Source: Phycisphaerae bacterium
GTDB taxonomy: Bacteria; Planctomycetota; Phycisphaerae; Sedimentisphaerales; Anaerohalosphaeraceae
NCBI GenBank assembly: GCA_012729675.1
Contig: JAAYCR010000060.1
Coordinates: forward strand, 1-40,424
DNA length: 40,424 nt
Reading direction: 5' to 3'
The notes under the pieces are model-generated. The model had not been told where the DNA came from and did not search any database. It saw only the letters and a program-made list of their open reading frames with translations. Made by a program: the position numbers and the translations under genes. This document shows, one piece after another, positions 1-9,662 of this stretch (within the stretch, counting starts at the first letter, position 1; each line of letters starts with the position of its first letter).

Positions 1-3000
1 AGTTGACGTTAAATAAGTAGCCGCCGCCCCCGGTAAATTTCAGATACAGGTCATGCGGCCCGGCCGCGCCGCTGACCGGGCAGGAGCGAGTGGTCCATGT
101 CTGCCAGCCCCCGGTGTTTGAAACCGCGCAGGTTCCTATCTGCGGACCGGTCAAACTGTCCAGATACAACTCAATATTGCCGCCGCTGGCGTTCGATGCC
201 ACCCTCGCGTGAAATGTAATCGCGCCGCCGAAATCGATGTTGTTGAAAACGAGATAAGAGCCGTTCTCGATATATCCGACATTTTGGCCGCCTTCGCTGC
301 TGGACTCGGTCTGGGTATTTGACTGAGTATCGTAATCTTCCGCTTCGATCCGCAAATAGGCCGAACGCGGCGGCACATCTCCATAGGCATACAAAGCCAT
401 CTCGGACAATTGAATATCACCGGCGCCGTTGTTGGCGAGGATATTCAATCGGTAGTACCGGTAAGCCCCCGGCGCTGAAACGGAATACTGCTTTGTCAGT
501 AAACGCGATTCCCAGGATTGCCCGCTTTGAGCATCCAGTGTCGCCCAGTTGATTCCGTCGTTGGAACCCTGAAGCTGCCAATCGCGCGGGTCGCGTCCCG
601 GCTCGTCATTGGCGCTGGACAAATCATAGCGTGTAACCACCCATTTGTTGCCCGGTCCGAAATCATATTGCAGCCACCCGGTCGATCCCAGCGAGGCCCC
701 CGTAAACCATTTCGTAGCGGTCGTACCGTCGAAAGCTTTGTCGGCGCCCTCGTTTGCAGTGAGATGCTCAGAACTGGCGAAAGCCGTACCGCCTGTGGCA
801 CGATTCTGAAACGTCGTACTCGGTACGGCGACTACCGTCTTGGAATAGGCGCTTTCATAAGAGGGCTTAACGGATGAGACGCGATAATAATAACTCGTTC
901 CGTTAGACACCTCCGTATCCGTAAAACCCGGATCAGTCAGCGTCGCAATGAGCGTGTACGGACCGGTAGCCGTGGTCGAACGTTTCAGATGGTAACTCGT
1001 TGCCCCCGCGGACGCCGACCAGTTCACCCACACCCTCGCATTGTCCGGCGTGGCCGTAACATCGACCGGTACCGGCGGCGGCCCATCCAGGGTGGTCGCA
1101 GAGACTTCCGCACTGTCTTCACTGTATCCCGAATCATTGCCTGCCGAAATGACATAATAATAAGTCGTATCGCTTGCCAGAGCCGTATCGCTGTAATGGA
1201 TGGTGGAAATGTCCGATGCAAGTGTTGTATAAGGTCCGCCGCTTACCGTCCCGCGTTTAATCCTGTAATACACGGCCTCCGCAACGGCAGTCCATGTCAG
1301 ATCGATTCGGTTATAACTGATCGCTTCCGCCGCCAGATCAGCCGGAGGATCGGGCAAAATCGGAGTGATCCTGTACGACATACCCGCCTGTGTATCAAAG
1401 GAGGTAAAACCATTCTCCAGTATGGCCGATACGGGCGTATCATCAAGCCGCGTCACAATAAAGATGCCCTTCACGCTGCAGGGCCGGCCGACAAGCGACG
1501 TGATCGTCCCTTCGATAAAGTTGCCGTCTTCCCATGCCAGATCCACCTCAAAGCCGCCGCGTGCCCTTAATCCGCTCACTGAGCCTGTCTGAAAGGCCAC
1601 CGTCGGCAAGGCCGGGAGCAGTTCAATATAATCCAGATGCGATTGCAGCAGCATCTCGGCGATCCCCGAAGTCCCGCCGAAGTTGCCGTCGATCTGGAAC
1701 GGCGGATGCGCATCGAACATATTGATGTATGTGCGCTGCGAATGCAGCAGCATCCTGAGCAGATCATAAACATGATCGCCGTCCTTAAGCCGTGCCCAGA
1801 GATTAATCTTCCAACCCAGGCTCCAGCCCGTTGACAAATCACCGCGTTCGATCAGAACCGTTTTGGCCGCTTCGGCCAGGACCGGAGTTTGTTCAACGGT
1901 TATTTGGTTGCTTGGGTACAGCCCGTAGAGATGCGAAACATGACGGTGATCGGTAATGACATCCACATCCCTGAGCCACTCCTGAAGCTGACCGCGACGG
2001 CCGATCTGCATCGGGGGCAACTGCGCCGAAGCGTCGCTGAGCTGCGTCTGAAAAGCCGCATCGACGCCGAGAATCTCTGCCGCACGGCGAGTGTTTTCCC
2101 ATACATCATACAAAATCTGGCTGTCCATCGTTGTCCCGTCAGTCATCCAGGCGGAATCGCCCGCATACGTGTAACCATGCTCGGGTGACACGGTCGGCGC
2201 CGTCACCAGCCAGCCGAATTCCGGATGCTCGACACTGTAATCCAAAAAAAACTGTGCCGAGCTTTTCATAACAGGATAGACGTCCGCCAAAAAGGCCTCA
2301 TCTTGTGTAAAGAGATAACGTTCCCATAAATGCAGTACCAGCCAGCCGCCGCCCGTAGGCCACCCTCCATACTGGGCGCCGTCAACCGGCGTGGTCAATC
2401 GCCAGATATCCGTATTGTGGTGCAGCACCCAGCCGTCGCAATCATAATGATTTCGGGCCGTAACGGCCCCGGTCACCGCAACCTCCTTGGTCAGTCTAAT
2501 CATCGGTTCGGCCAGTTCGGACAAATTCGCCACCTCCGCCGGCCAATAATTCATTTCAAAATTGATATTGGTGGTATATTTACTGTCCCATGACGGATTA
2601 AGGCTGTCATTCCAGATACCCTGAAGGTTGGCCGGCTGGGTACCCGGACGGGAACTGGCAATCAGCAAATAACGTCCGAACTGAAAGTACAGCGCTGCGA
2701 AATCGGGGTCATTGCCCGCGGCAAATGCATTCCGACGAAGATCCGTGGTTTGGGTTTCATTCGCCGTGTGCCCAAGGTCGATGGATACGCGCCTGAACAA
2801 TTCCTGATGGGCCGCGATATGGTCTTCCCGCATCTGTGCATACGTACGGCTTGCAGCGGCAGCAAAAGTCGCGTCGTTTCGCGCCGAAGGATTGCCGGTG
2901 ACATCATTATAGCTGACAAAATTGGTGGCGATGGCAATTTGAATGGTTACGGCGTTTGCCGCAGCGACCGAAATCGTACTGCTGCTCACATCCAATGTGC

Positions 3001-3736
3001 CGCCTTCATTAAGAATTTTCACGCGGCATTCATAATTCATTCCGGCGGGAACCCCTTCGTGAGAACGGTTTGTTCCCGTCATACGCAACACATTCGGCGC
3101 CAATGCTGTCACCGAAGCGCTCATCGGCGTGTTCATAGCGGCGGTAAAAGAAATACTGCCGGATTGATCCGCCGTGATGCGGACGACGATCAACTGATCC
3201 ACCGGGCTGGCGAAATACTCTCGCGTGTACGTCACACCGCCGGAGGTGTACCGTGTCCGAGCAACCGCCGTATCCAGATCCAATTGGCGGGTATAATCGG
3301 CAAAGGAACTGTGACCGGCAAAATTCAGAGTTATATTGCCGACGGTCTGGTATGCCTGACCATGATGGGTGCCCATCATGTTATTATTATAAATATTTTG
3401 AGCTGTGGTTCGGCTGCCATAAAATATTTCCTGACGTACCTGGTCGAGATAATTCTTCGCCGTCGTACGGGAGGGGTCATTGGGCCGTCCGGTCCATAAT
3501 GTATCTTCATTTAACTGAATGCGATCCGTGACAACATTGCCGAAAACCATGCCCCCCAGTCGGCCGTTTCCAATCGGCAATGCCGCTGTCCATTCGTTGC
3601 CGGCCGCGGTGTTATACCACAATCCCCAGTGACTCAAATCTGCAGGCCGCCCTTGGGCAGTGTTGGCCATTGTCACAAGACACCCGCATAATATCAAAAG
3701 CATACAACGACTGACAAGCAATGTCTGTTTAGCCAT
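1..3736 (-). CDS. GH95 family alpha-L-fucosidase/galactosidase, modular, 3' end outside the window
   Basis: Secreted glycoside hydrolase; an open frame runs from ATG 3736 to the window edge (1245 codons) without a stop. The start has GGGGA about 10 nt upstream. An N-terminal hydrophobic stretch ([13 protein letters not shown]) is the signal peptide. Family GH95 is recognised from [13 protein letters not shown] and [12 protein letters not shown] near residues 50-75, [12 protein letters not shown] (N390, N392), SPEHGY (E519, expected acid) and FQIDGNFGG (D683). After about residue 790 come two fibronectin type III domains (~795-885 and ~886-970), an F5/8 type C/CBM32 domain (~972-1112, [15 protein letters not shown]) and a CBM6-like domain (~1120 to the edge, [12 protein letters not shown]). 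Only the last residues should be missing. It should release alpha-L-fucose or alpha-L-galactose from glycans. A threonine two residues before N390 may bias it toward galactosides (inference). It has no co-directional partner in the window. Confidence 0.9.
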   Translation of the reverse strand, partial: MAKQTLLVSRCMLLILCGCLVTMANTAQGRPADLSHWGLWYNTAAGNEWTAALPIGNGRLGGMVFGNVVTDRIQLNEDTLWTGRPNDPSRTTAKNYLDQVRQEIFYGSRTTAQNIYNNNMMGTHHGQAYQTVGNITLNFAGHSSFADYTRQLDLDTAVARTRYTSGGVTYTREYFASPVDQLIVVRITADQSGSISFTAAMNTPMSASVTALAPNVLRMTGTNRSHEGVPAGMNYECRVKILNEGGTLDVSSSTISVAAANAVTIQIAIATNFVSYNDVTGNPSARNDATFAAAASRTYAQMREDHIAAHQELFRRVSIDLGHTANETQTTDLRRNAFAAGNDPDFAALYFQFGRYLLIASSRPGTQPANLQGIWNDSLNPSWDSKYTTNINFEMNYWPAEVANLSELAEPMIRLTKEVAVTGAVTARNHYDCDGWVLHHNTDIWRLTTPVDGAQYGGWPTGGGWLVLHLWERYLFTQDEAFLADVYPVMKSSAQFFLDYSVEHPEFGWLVTAPTVSPEHGYTYAGDSAWMTDGTTMDSQILYDVWENTRRAAEILGVDAAFQTQLSDASAQLPPMQIGRRGQLQEWLRDVDVITDHRHVSHLYGLYPSNQITVEQTPVLAEAAKTVLIERGDLSTGWSLGWKINLWARLKDGDHVYDLLRMLLHSQRTYINMFDAHPPFQIDGNFGGTSGIAEMLLQSHLDYIELLPALPTVAFQTGSVSGLRARGGFEVDLAWEDGNFIEGTITSLVGRPCSVKGIFIVTRLDDTPVSAILENGFTSFDTQAGMSYRITPILPDPPADLAAEAISYNRIDLTWTAVAEAVYYRIKRGTVSGGPYTTLASDISTIHYSDTALASDTTYYYVISAGNDSGYSEDSAEVSATTLDGPPPVPVDVTATPDNARVWVNWSASAGATSYHLKRSTTATGPYTLIATLTDPGFTDTEVSNGTSYYYRVSSVKPSYESAYSKTVVAVPSTTFQNRATGGTAFASSEHLTANEGADKAFDGTTATKWFTGASLGSTGWLQYDFGPGNKWVVTRYDLSSANDEPGRDPRDWQLQGSNDGINWATLDAQSGQSWESRLLTKQYSVSAPGAYRYYRLNILANNGAGDIQLSEMALYAYGDVPPRSAYLRIEAEDYDTQSNTQTESSSEGGQNVGYIENGSYLVFNNIDFGGAITFHARVASNASGGNIELYLDSLTGPQIGTCAVSNTGGWQTWTTRSCPVSGAAGPHDLYLKFTGGGGYLFNVN

Positions 3737-3772
3737 GATACTTTTCCCCAAGAGTTTACTTATGTTTATGGT

Positions 3773-3792
3773 GTAAATCCATGCAGATTTAC
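3773..3792. promoter_or_regulatory. 20-bp dyad in the GH95 leader (operator candidate)
   Basis: GTAAATC and GATTTAC form a perfect 7-bp inverted repeat separated by 6 nt (CATGCA), 37-56 nt upstream of the GH95 start codon and downstream of the predicted promoter. The size fits a dimeric repressor site, or a small mRNA hairpin; no cognate regulator is identified here. Confidence 0.35.
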
Positions 3793-3926
3793 TGATTTTC
3801 TTCGATGTGTTTTCCTGACTAACCTGAAATTTTGCATCGCCTCCATAACTTTCTATAACAGAGTCAAATGTTAATCAGTCTTGGCACACCCCATAAAAAA
3901 TGAACAATCAACATCGCAACATCATC

Positions 3927-3954
3927 ATTATAGCATGTTATTTTTGAGATTCAA
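3927..3954 (-). promoter_or_regulatory. Promoter candidate for the GH95 gene
   Basis: On the minus strand a -35 TTGAAT (3949-3954) is followed after 16 nt by a perfect -10 TATAAT (3927-3932). Transcription would begin near 3920 and leave a leader of about 185 nt before the GH95 ATG. Seen directly; activity is inferred. Confidence 0.55.
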
Positions 3955-4195
3955 CCATTTAGTCTGTATTTTCGACGAAATAAAGTCCACGCTTAAAATA
4001 AAACAGTTCCGCCAAGTCTTCTTTTAGACTCCGTTCAATCGCCCCCTCAATTTCTCGCTTATGAATAATGAGCTATCAAGCACTCCGATACGGAGGATTC
4101 TGATAAAAATAGCCAATCGGCCAAAAGAATTCTCAACCCAATTGGACAAGCGGCGGAAGGCGGACTAACGAAAAACAGGGCGGAATGCCGATAAA

Positions 4196-5005
4196 TTGAG
4201 AAAAAGTATAGTTTATTCGGGATTGTGGAAATTGGACGTTTTCGCCTCATTTGAAGAGACGCTGCGGCGGATCACTCCCATGCTGTTGGCCGTACCAGGG
4301 GTGATCATGGGGGTGACGGGGCTTTTTTTATGGCTTGGCGGGCTGCGGGTTCTGCGGCCGTTGGCGGCGTTTGTCGCAGCCGTGTCGGGGTTTGCGTGTG
4401 CCTGGGCGTTTACGAGCCGGGACATGCTGCCTTTGGTGAGCCTGACCGTGATCCCGGCGGCGATTGCATTAATTGTGGATAAACCCGTCGTGGTACTGCT
4501 GGCCGCAGTGCTGGCGGCCGGGGCGGTGCTGGCGTATCCGCTGTTTTCGGATGTCGGCTTGCGACAGGCCGTATATGACCAAGTAGGGCCTGTGCCGACC
4601 GCCGAGGATAATGTGCTATTTGAGGCCGAGACATATCTGGAAACAGTCCGGCACTGGGCAGTCGCATGGGGCAAAGGATATTGGGCCGAATTGGCTGACG
4701 GCTGGAAAATTGCGGCGCTGGCCGCGGCGGTTGGGGTCGCCGTGGCGGGGATCGCGGCCTGGCGGTGGGTCTGCGCACTTACATGTGCGACGCTCGGCAC
4801 GGTGATGATTATGCTCGGACTGACGGCGGTGGTGCTGTCGAAGGGGACGCAGACGATCCCCTACCTGGCGGACAAACAGCAGTATGTCTGGGTAACAATG
4901 GCGGGGATGATCGCGGCCGGAGCTATCTTTAATCGGCTGCTGTGCCCGGTGAAAGTAAACACGAAAAAATCCAGGGACTCTCACGAAAAGGGAGATCAGA
5001 AATGA
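4196..5005 (+). CDS. Multi-pass membrane protein, DUF4203/TMEM198-like (first of a coupled pair)
   Basis: Function unknown. The protein (269 aa from TTG 4196; ATG 4280 would give a shorter form) has about seven Gly/Ala-rich hydrophobic segments, interrupted near residues 120-165 by a polar stretch (PTAEDNVLFEAETYLETVRHW). The layout GLRVLRPLAAFVAAVSGFA resembles DUF4203/TMEM198-type proteins (weak resemblance by eye). It is related to the next gene: ITPMLLAV..GLRVLRPL matches ITDLSWLH..GWRIFRVL, and TLGTVMIMLGLTAVVLSKGTQ matches GLGGSIIMMVGVLALVYQYETQ. That similarity begins upstream of ATG 4280 and so supports a start before it. No clear Shine-Dalgarno site decides the start. Its TGA overlaps the next ATG by 4 bp, so translational coupling is likely. 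Confidence 0.7.
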   Translation: MRKSIVYSGLWKLDVFASFEETLRRITPMLLAVPGVIMGVTGLFLWLGGLRVLRPLAAFVAAVSGFACAWAFTSRDMLPLVSLTVIPAAIALIVDKPVVVLLAAVLAAGAVLAYPLFSDVGLRQAVYDQVGPVPTAEDNVLFEAETYLETVRHWAVAWGKGYWAELADGWKIAALAAAVGVAVAGIAAWRWVCALTCATLGTVMIMLGLTAVVLSKGTQTIPYLADKQQYVWVTMAGMIAAGAIFNRLLCPVKVNTKKSRDSHEKGDQK

Positions 5006-5688
5006 TGAATCCGATACTTTTGGCACAAATAGAAGCGTCACAGAACAGCCGTGACTTTCACGGCGAGGCGCTGAATTTCATCTGGCAGCAGATTACCGAT
5101 CTAAGCTGGCTGCACGCGGTGGTCGCGATTTCTGTCGGAATCGTATATATGCTGTACGGATGGCGGATATTCCGCGTGCTGGTGGTGATATGTTTCGGTT
5201 TGGCCGGGATGTTCTTGGGGATTTTTGCCGGGGGGCATTTCGGTTCATCGATCTGGGGCGGCCTAACGGGTTTGGTGCTGCTGGCGGTTGTTTCCGTACC
5301 GCTGATGAAATGGTGCGTTGCGGCCTTGGGCGCGGTGGCCGGCGGCGCGCTGACCGGGGCGGTGTGGTATGCCTGCGAGCTGCCGCTGGATTACATCTGG
5401 GCCGGCGTGATCATCGGCGTCGTGGCCGGCGGGCTGATGTCGTTTATTCTGCTCAAAACATCGGTCATGCTGTTTACCGGCCTGGGCGGCAGTATCATTA
5501 TGATGGTGGGGGTCTTGGCGCTGGTGTATCAATACGAAACGCAGGTGCTGAACCCACCGACGCAGCATATTTACAATTCCGTATATTACAATCAATGGTT
5601 TTTGCCGGTGGTCGTTATTCTGCCGACGATTATCGGGATGATCATGCAAAATAGCTTCATCAAGCACGAACGCGACTGGGAAATCTGA
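5002..5688 (+). CDS. Multi-pass membrane protein, paralogue of the preceding gene
   Basis: 228 aa, starting MMNPILLAQIEASQN. The chosen start is ATG 5002, with GGGAG about 8 nt upstream and a 4-bp ATGA overlap with the preceding gene. About seven hydrophobic helices begin at residue ~35 and are rich in Gly (GGHFGSSIWGGLTGLV, GAVAGGALTGAVWY), with a loop near residues 175-200 (YETQVLNPPTQHIYNSVYYN) before the last helix. The N-terminal stretch of about 33 residues is polar. The family is not identified with confidence; the repeated GWRIFRVLV/GLRVLRPLA element suggests the DUF4203/TMEM198 type. The pair may form a heteromeric membrane complex (inference from coupling and paralogy). Confidence 0.75.
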   Translation: MMNPILLAQIEASQNSRDFHGEALNFIWQQITDLSWLHAVVAISVGIVYMLYGWRIFRVLVVICFGLAGMFLGIFAGGHFGSSIWGGLTGLVLLAVVSVPLMKWCVAALGAVAGGALTGAVWYACELPLDYIWAGVIIGVVAGGLMSFILLKTSVMLFTGLGGSIIMMVGVLALVYQYETQVLNPPTQHIYNSVYYNQWFLPVVVILPTIIGMIMQNSFIKHERDWEI

Positions 5689-5880
5689 CCCGAAAATCGC
5701 ATATGGGATGGGAATACGTGAGGAGATGAATCGACAATAAAAGTATTGGGATAAACACCTAAAGACGCGAGTGGATGTTACGTTTACTGAAGGCAAGCTC
5801 CCCAGAAAAAAAACTGCCGATGAAAGGATAACGGATTAATGGTTATTCATTCATTACCAACGTCGCCGATGCAATCAGGA

Positions 5881-5922
5881 ACAAGCCAAGTACGGCGGGC
5901 CGAGCAAACGCTGTCAAACGCT
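5881..5922 (-). repeat. Dispersed repeat R1, copy 1
   Basis: Read on the minus strand it shares TTTGACAGCG, CGGCCC and CTTGGCTT in the same order and spacing with 39914-39953 on the plus strand. The copies are imperfect, at roughly three-quarters identity by eye. Confidence 0.55.
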
Positions 5923-6081
5923 AAAGACAGGGGATAGTTTTCGGTTGCGGAATGCCCTGTATTAATGGTCGAACGCGCAGGTTCGCCCCTGTGGTTTCTA
6001 AGCACTCCATCATAAAACTCAAAATAAAGCACGATTCTGTTTGACAAACACAAAACTTACCACCTTAATACCCCCCCCGCA

Positions 6082-6177
6082 GCACGGACATCTTGGCCGT
6101 GGCTCGTAGCATGGGCATCCTGTAAGAACTGGAGGAAAAATGAAAAAACATTCCGACATCCTGAGTTCTGTGTTCTG
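6082..6177 (+). repeat. Dispersed repeat R2, copy 1
   Basis: It begins with GCACGGACATCTTGGCCGTG and ends with GACATCCTGAGTTCTGTG plus TTCTG. The same two blocks, in the same order, occur at 40227-40302 with a few substitutions and a shorter middle. The first block is a near-palindrome. Confidence 0.6.
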
Positions 6178-6438
6178 GCGGCTGGAAGCAGGAAGCGGGA
6201 AGCGGGAAGCTGAAAATGAACAAACGACCCCAAATTTCTCATATGCAAAAACCATAAAGTCTTATTCTAAAAGTGTTTACTGATAACCGACAACTGTTAA
6301 CTGTAAATAAACGAACCCAAATTGTTGCCCCGAAAAATATTCTCACAGACAGAGCAGATGACAACTCAATATTTCTTTGTCATTTTAGCCTGTGACGGAT
6401 AGACTGGCCGCTTTTACCGGCTAAATTAACCAACAAAT

Positions 6439-7866
6439 ATGGATAAACCCGAATATAAACCTGATATCTCTGACGGCGGTGTCCCGGTCGTTCGTGACCG
6501 CGGCCTCGACCTCCGTCTGCGTACCCTCAACGGTACGCTCTGGCGGCTGACGTGGCCGGTCATCGTTGAAAATATGCTCTTTACGATGGTGCATATCGCC
6601 GACACGCTGATTACCGGCTGGCTTCGGGACGAGCGAATGCTGGCGGCGACGGCGTTGGCGGGGCTTTTGACATTTTTAATGAATGCCCCCTTTATTGCGT
6701 TTGGCGCGGCCGCAAATTCGATTGTCTCACGCTCGTGGGGCGAATTGGATTTCAATGCCGCACGTCGGTGCGCCGGGATTACCGTCGGTCTGAGCATTGC
6801 ACTGGCGGCCGTCCTCTCTATTGTCGCCTGGCCGTTTGCCGATACCGTCGTCCGCCTCCTCGGCGCCGACGATCAGGTTGCGCCCATCGGCGGCCGCTAT
6901 CTGCGGATATTGCTGCTCAGTGGTTTTTGCGGCTACCCGATGATGATCTCCAACGCCGTGATTCGAGGCACCGGCAACACCCGCACGCCGATGCTTATCG
7001 CCGGCCTGATGAACGGCGCCAATGTTTTGACCAGCACCATTCTGGCGTTTGGCTGGCTGGGATTCCCCGAAATGGGCGTCTATGGCGTGGCCTGGGGGAC
7101 AGTCATCGCACGCAGCGTCGGCTTCGCCTGTTCGGGCGGGTATTTGTTTCACAGCCGCGGCATCGGCGTTGCGACGGCTTATTTGATCACCCTCGAACGC
7201 AAATTGATGGCCCGTCTATGGCGTTTGGCGTGGCCGCTGCTGACCGAGCGAATGGGCAGCTCGTTCGTTCATCTGATTTTTATGCGGCTGGTTGCCGGGT
7301 TGGGGACGACCATCCTTGCCGCCCACCAGATTACCCTGCAGGTCGAGTCTCTGGCGTTTATGCCCGCATGGGCGTTGGGCATCGCTGCAACCACCATCAC
7401 CGGACAGGCCATCGGTGCAAGGCTGGAGCATATCGCCGAGGCCGCCGTCAGAAGGATGATGATGCTTGCGACAATCGTGATGCTTTCGCTTGCGCTGCTG
7501 TTTGTGGTCTTCGGCCCCAATATCGTTCACCTCTTTGGCGCAACGGACGACGTAATCGCGCAGACCGCCGTCGCCATCCGCATCTCCGCTGCCGAACTCC
7601 TCTTTATGGCCTGGACATTTACTATTATGGGCGCCCTTCGCGGCGCCGGCGACACAGTCTCTCCACTGATCGTCGGCTTGGCCAGTACCCTGATTTTTCG
7701 CCTCGGCGGTACCCTGCTGCTGGCCTACGTCTTTGACCTCGGACTGCCCGGCGTCTGGATCGCGACCGCGGTGGACTGGGCGGTGCGCTCGGTAGGGCTG
7801 GGGATTTTCTTCGCGCGCGGCGCCTGGAAACGACTTCACGAACAGGAAAAACTCCGCTTCGGATAA
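6439..7866 (+). CDS. MATE family multidrug/cation exporter
   Basis: Inner-membrane antiporter of the MATE (MatE, NorM/DinF-like) family, expected to export organic cations or other toxic compounds using an ion gradient. 475 aa is a usual length. The two-fold repeat of six helices is visible: LWRLTWPVIVENMLFTMVHIAD (~35-56) opens the first half and LWRLAWPLLTERMGSSFVHLIF (~258-279) opens the second. GAANSIVSRSWGELD and RGTGNTRTPMLIAG are typical of the first half, and MGALRGAGDTVSPLIVG of the second. The N-terminal ~30 residues are polar. The start is ATG 6439, with no clear Shine-Dalgarno site. It converges on the pseudouridine synthase gene with a 16-bp gap. The substrate cannot be told from sequence. 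Confidence 0.9.
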   Translation: MDKPEYKPDISDGGVPVVRDRGLDLRLRTLNGTLWRLTWPVIVENMLFTMVHIADTLITGWLRDERMLAATALAGLLTFLMNAPFIAFGAAANSIVSRSWGELDFNAARRCAGITVGLSIALAAVLSIVAWPFADTVVRLLGADDQVAPIGGRYLRILLLSGFCGYPMMISNAVIRGTGNTRTPMLIAGLMNGANVLTSTILAFGWLGFPEMGVYGVAWGTVIARSVGFACSGGYLFHSRGIGVATAYLITLERKLMARLWRLAWPLLTERMGSSFVHLIFMRLVAGLGTTILAAHQITLQVESLAFMPAWALGIAATTITGQAIGARLEHIAEAAVRRMMMLATIVMLSLALLFVVFGPNIVHLFGATDDVIAQTAVAIRISAAELLFMAWTFTIMGALRGAGDTVSPLIVGLASTLIFRLGGTLLLAYVFDLGLPGVWIATAVDWAVRSVGLGIFFARGAWKRLHEQEKLRFG

Positions 7867-7882
7867 AACGGCGCCGTGTGGT

Positions 7883-8695
7883 TCACGTCTCGATAAACGC
7901 CAGCGGCTCGCCGTTCATAATGCGTTCCAGATCCTCAGGTTCTTCGAACGCACTGATATGGATCGACGGGCCGGTGTGCTTGGCCAACAGCTTGATGGCC
8001 GACAGAAAATTCTTGTCCGGCCGTGCCACAAAGGTCTGATAGCCGGCGTGTTCGTCTGCGCCGATAGGGATCGCCAGTTGATACGCATGCAGCGTCAGCC
8101 GTTCGATCAGCGGGGGTTCCTCCCGGCCTGATTTGGGGCGATAGTCCTTCTTGAACGCCGAGAGCATCAGCGGCGTTGTCTGGTGGCCGTATATCGGATC
8201 GATTGCCAGCGGCATCCCGCGATGGGAAAAATGAACACGGATTTGATGCGTCCGGCCCGTGATCGGCTGAGCCGCCACCAGCGCCGGGCCGCCAAAATCC
8301 GCCAGCCGCCGCCACAGCGTATGCGCCGGTTTACCCAGCCGCGGATGAACATGCATCGCTCGCGGATTTCGCTGACTCCGCGCGATCGGATCCTTGATCG
8401 AACCGCACGCCTTAATAACCGGGCCTTTGACAATGGCCAAATAGAGCTTATTGACCAGCCGTTTGGCGAATAGCCGCGAATACCGGCTCTGCGCATCCCG
8501 ATGTTTGGCGATCAGCAAGACGCCCGACGTTTCCTTGTCCAGCCGATGCACCAACCGAAACGGCTCGGCCGGGCCAAGCTGCGCATTGAGCAATTGCAGC
8601 ACATCCGCCTCGCCTGTCCGATCCGCCGTCACCGACACCCCCGTCGGCTTATTGAGAATCAGTATATTCGTATCTTCAAACAATATCGGCAGCAT
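7883..8695 (-). CDS. RluA-family RNA pseudouridine synthase
   Basis: Converts a uridine in rRNA or tRNA to pseudouridine. 270 aa from ATG 8695. The family signature HRLDKETSG lies at residues 50-58 with the catalytic aspartate at D53, and the C-terminal part of the fold shows PITGRTHQIRVHFSHRGMPLAIDPIYG. There is no S4 domain, so it is closer to RluA/RluC catalytic-domain-only members. An upstream in-frame TTG at 8758 would add 21 residues and overlap the ymdB-type gene by 3-4 bp; I prefer the ATG because the domain begins right after it (ILFEDTNILILNKP). It is probably last in an rny-ymdB-pseudouridine synthase unit. The exact RNA target is unknown. Confidence 0.88.
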   Translation of the reverse strand: MLPILFEDTNILILNKPTGVSVTADRTGEADVLQLLNAQLGPAEPFRLVHRLDKETSGVLLIAKHRDAQSRYSRLFAKRLVNKLYLAIVKGPVIKACGSIKDPIARSQRNPRAMHVHPRLGKPAHTLWRRLADFGGPALVAAQPITGRTHQIRVHFSHRGMPLAIDPIYGHQTTPLMLSAFKKDYRPKSGREEPPLIERLTLHAYQLAIPIGADEHAGYQTFVARPDKNFLSAIKLLAKHTGPSIHISAFEEPEDLERIMNGEPLAFIET

Positions 8696-8754
8696 ATCGT
8701 TCCGTGTTATTGTGTGTCTCAATGTCAAAGGGTTGGAGTCAACAGTCGGATATT

Positions 8755-9606
8755 TCAAAATCCGTTACAAATGTCCGGCCGGCCGTCGTCGCTGTCATAG
8801 ACAAGCGTATCGCCGTCGCTTTCCTCGCAGATGACCAGGCGGCGGATATGTTCGGCCTTTTTGGTGTGCGAGTCCACCGTGACCAGAATCGCGTTGATCC
8901 GCACGTCATTGGCGGCGATATCAAACGGAAACGGCATCTGCGTGCGAAACGCCTTGACCACACTTTCGGCGTTGCGTCCCAGCACCGAATCGTGTGCCCC
9001 CGTCATCCCGATATCCGTAATGCAGGCCGTCCCTTTGGCGGTGATCCGTTCGTCAGCGGTCATGACATGGGTGTGTGTGCCGAACACGCAGCTTACCTTG
9101 CCGTCCAGGTAATAGCCCATCGCCACTTTTTCGCTGGTCGCCTCGGCGTGTACCTCGACAAACAGAATATCCGCCTCATTCCGCAGCCGCGGCAGCAGCG
9201 CGTCAATCTTGGCGTAGGGGCAATCCGCCGGCTTCATATAGATGCGTCCGATCAGCGTTACGACGCCGACCGTTGCACCTCTGGATGTCTGATAGATCGC
9301 GGCGTCCTTGCCTGCCGAGTACGCCGACAAGTTGGCCGGGCGGATGATGTTCTTTTGGGTCTCCAGCGTCGGGATGATGTCTCGTTTGCGATAACAGTGG
9401 TCGCCCAGCGTGACCAGATGCACACCGTATTTGCACAGCTTGTCGTAAATCTGCGGCGTCAGACCCGATCCGCCCGCGGCGTTTTCGGCATTCGCGATGA
9501 CGCAGTCCACCTCCAGTTCCTCAACCAGACGCGGCAATTTGTACGAGAGAATGCGCCGGCCGGGACGACCGACCACATCCCCGATACACATTACATTCAC
9601 TTTCAT
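8755..9606 (-). CDS. ymdB: YmdB-type (TIGR00282) metallophosphoesterase
   Basis: Cytoplasmic dimetal phosphodiesterase of the B. subtilis YmdB family, known to hydrolyse 2',3'-cyclic nucleotides and to be encoded beside RNase Y in many bacteria. 283 aa, the usual length. Visible metal-site motifs: CIGDVVGRPGR (residues ~7-17), ANAENAAGG (~38-46), LGDHCYRK (~67-74, where many homologues read GNH), EVHAEATSEK and GTHTHV. The start ATG 9606 has a strong AGGAG. It lies 54 nt downstream of rny on the same strand, consistent with co-transcription and a shared role in RNA turnover. Function is inferred from family knowledge. Confidence 0.9.
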   Translation of the reverse strand: MKVNVMCIGDVVGRPGRRILSYKLPRLVEELEVDCVIANAENAAGGSGLTPQIYDKLCKYGVHLVTLGDHCYRKRDIIPTLETQKNIIRPANLSAYSAGKDAAIYQTSRGATVGVVTLIGRIYMKPADCPYAKIDALLPRLRNEADILFVEVHAEATSEKVAMGYYLDGKVSCVFGTHTHVMTADERITAKGTACITDIGMTGAHDSVLGRNAESVVKAFRTQMPFPFDIAANDVRINAILVTVDSHTKKAEHIRRLVICEESDGDTLVYDSDDGRPDICNGF

Positions 9607-9620
9607 ACGAGCTCCTTTCC

Positions 9621-9662
9621 AATTGACGATTGTTTATTGGTTCACATAGTCAATCGTCAATT
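9621..9662. repeat. Perfect 12-bp inverted repeat overlapping the rny stop codon
   Basis: AATTGACGATTG (9621-9632) and CAATCGTCAATT (9651-9662) can pair across an 18-nt loop between rny and the ymdB-type gene. The arm at 9662 includes part of the rny TAA (9661-9663). It is AT-rich with no U tract, so it looks more like an mRNA stem or a repeat word than a terminator. Confidence 0.6.

Larger units (their letters stand above)
3737..4195. other. Intergenic region between divergent GH95 and membrane-protein genes
   Basis: An AT-rich gap of about 460 bases between divergently oriented genes. It holds the GH95 promoter and the 20-bp dyad listed separately. I see no convincing ORF, RNA gene or clear promoter for the rightward membrane genes; the small ORFs have no recognisable protein features. 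Confidence 0.5.
5689..6438. other. Non-coding region with dispersed repeat words
   Basis: About 750 bases without a convincing gene. It contains words that recur elsewhere in the window: a 40-nt element at 5881-5922, the element at 6082-6177, a GGAAGCGGGAAGC tandem near 6185-6210 and a CAACTGTTAACTG word near 6291-6303. A C8 run lies at about 6071-6078. Short ORFs across 5847-6255 are made of these words and look spurious. No strong promoter for the MATE gene is evident. Confidence 0.5.

Noticed and set aside
5881-6010. Possible riboswitch in the region after the membrane-protein pair
   Set aside because: The few G-rich stretches do not match a known aptamer core, and the sequence is better explained as repeat R1 and related words.
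6019-6255. Short minus-strand frames in the repeat region
   Set aside because: They consist of the dispersed words and a C run; no protein similarity can be argued.
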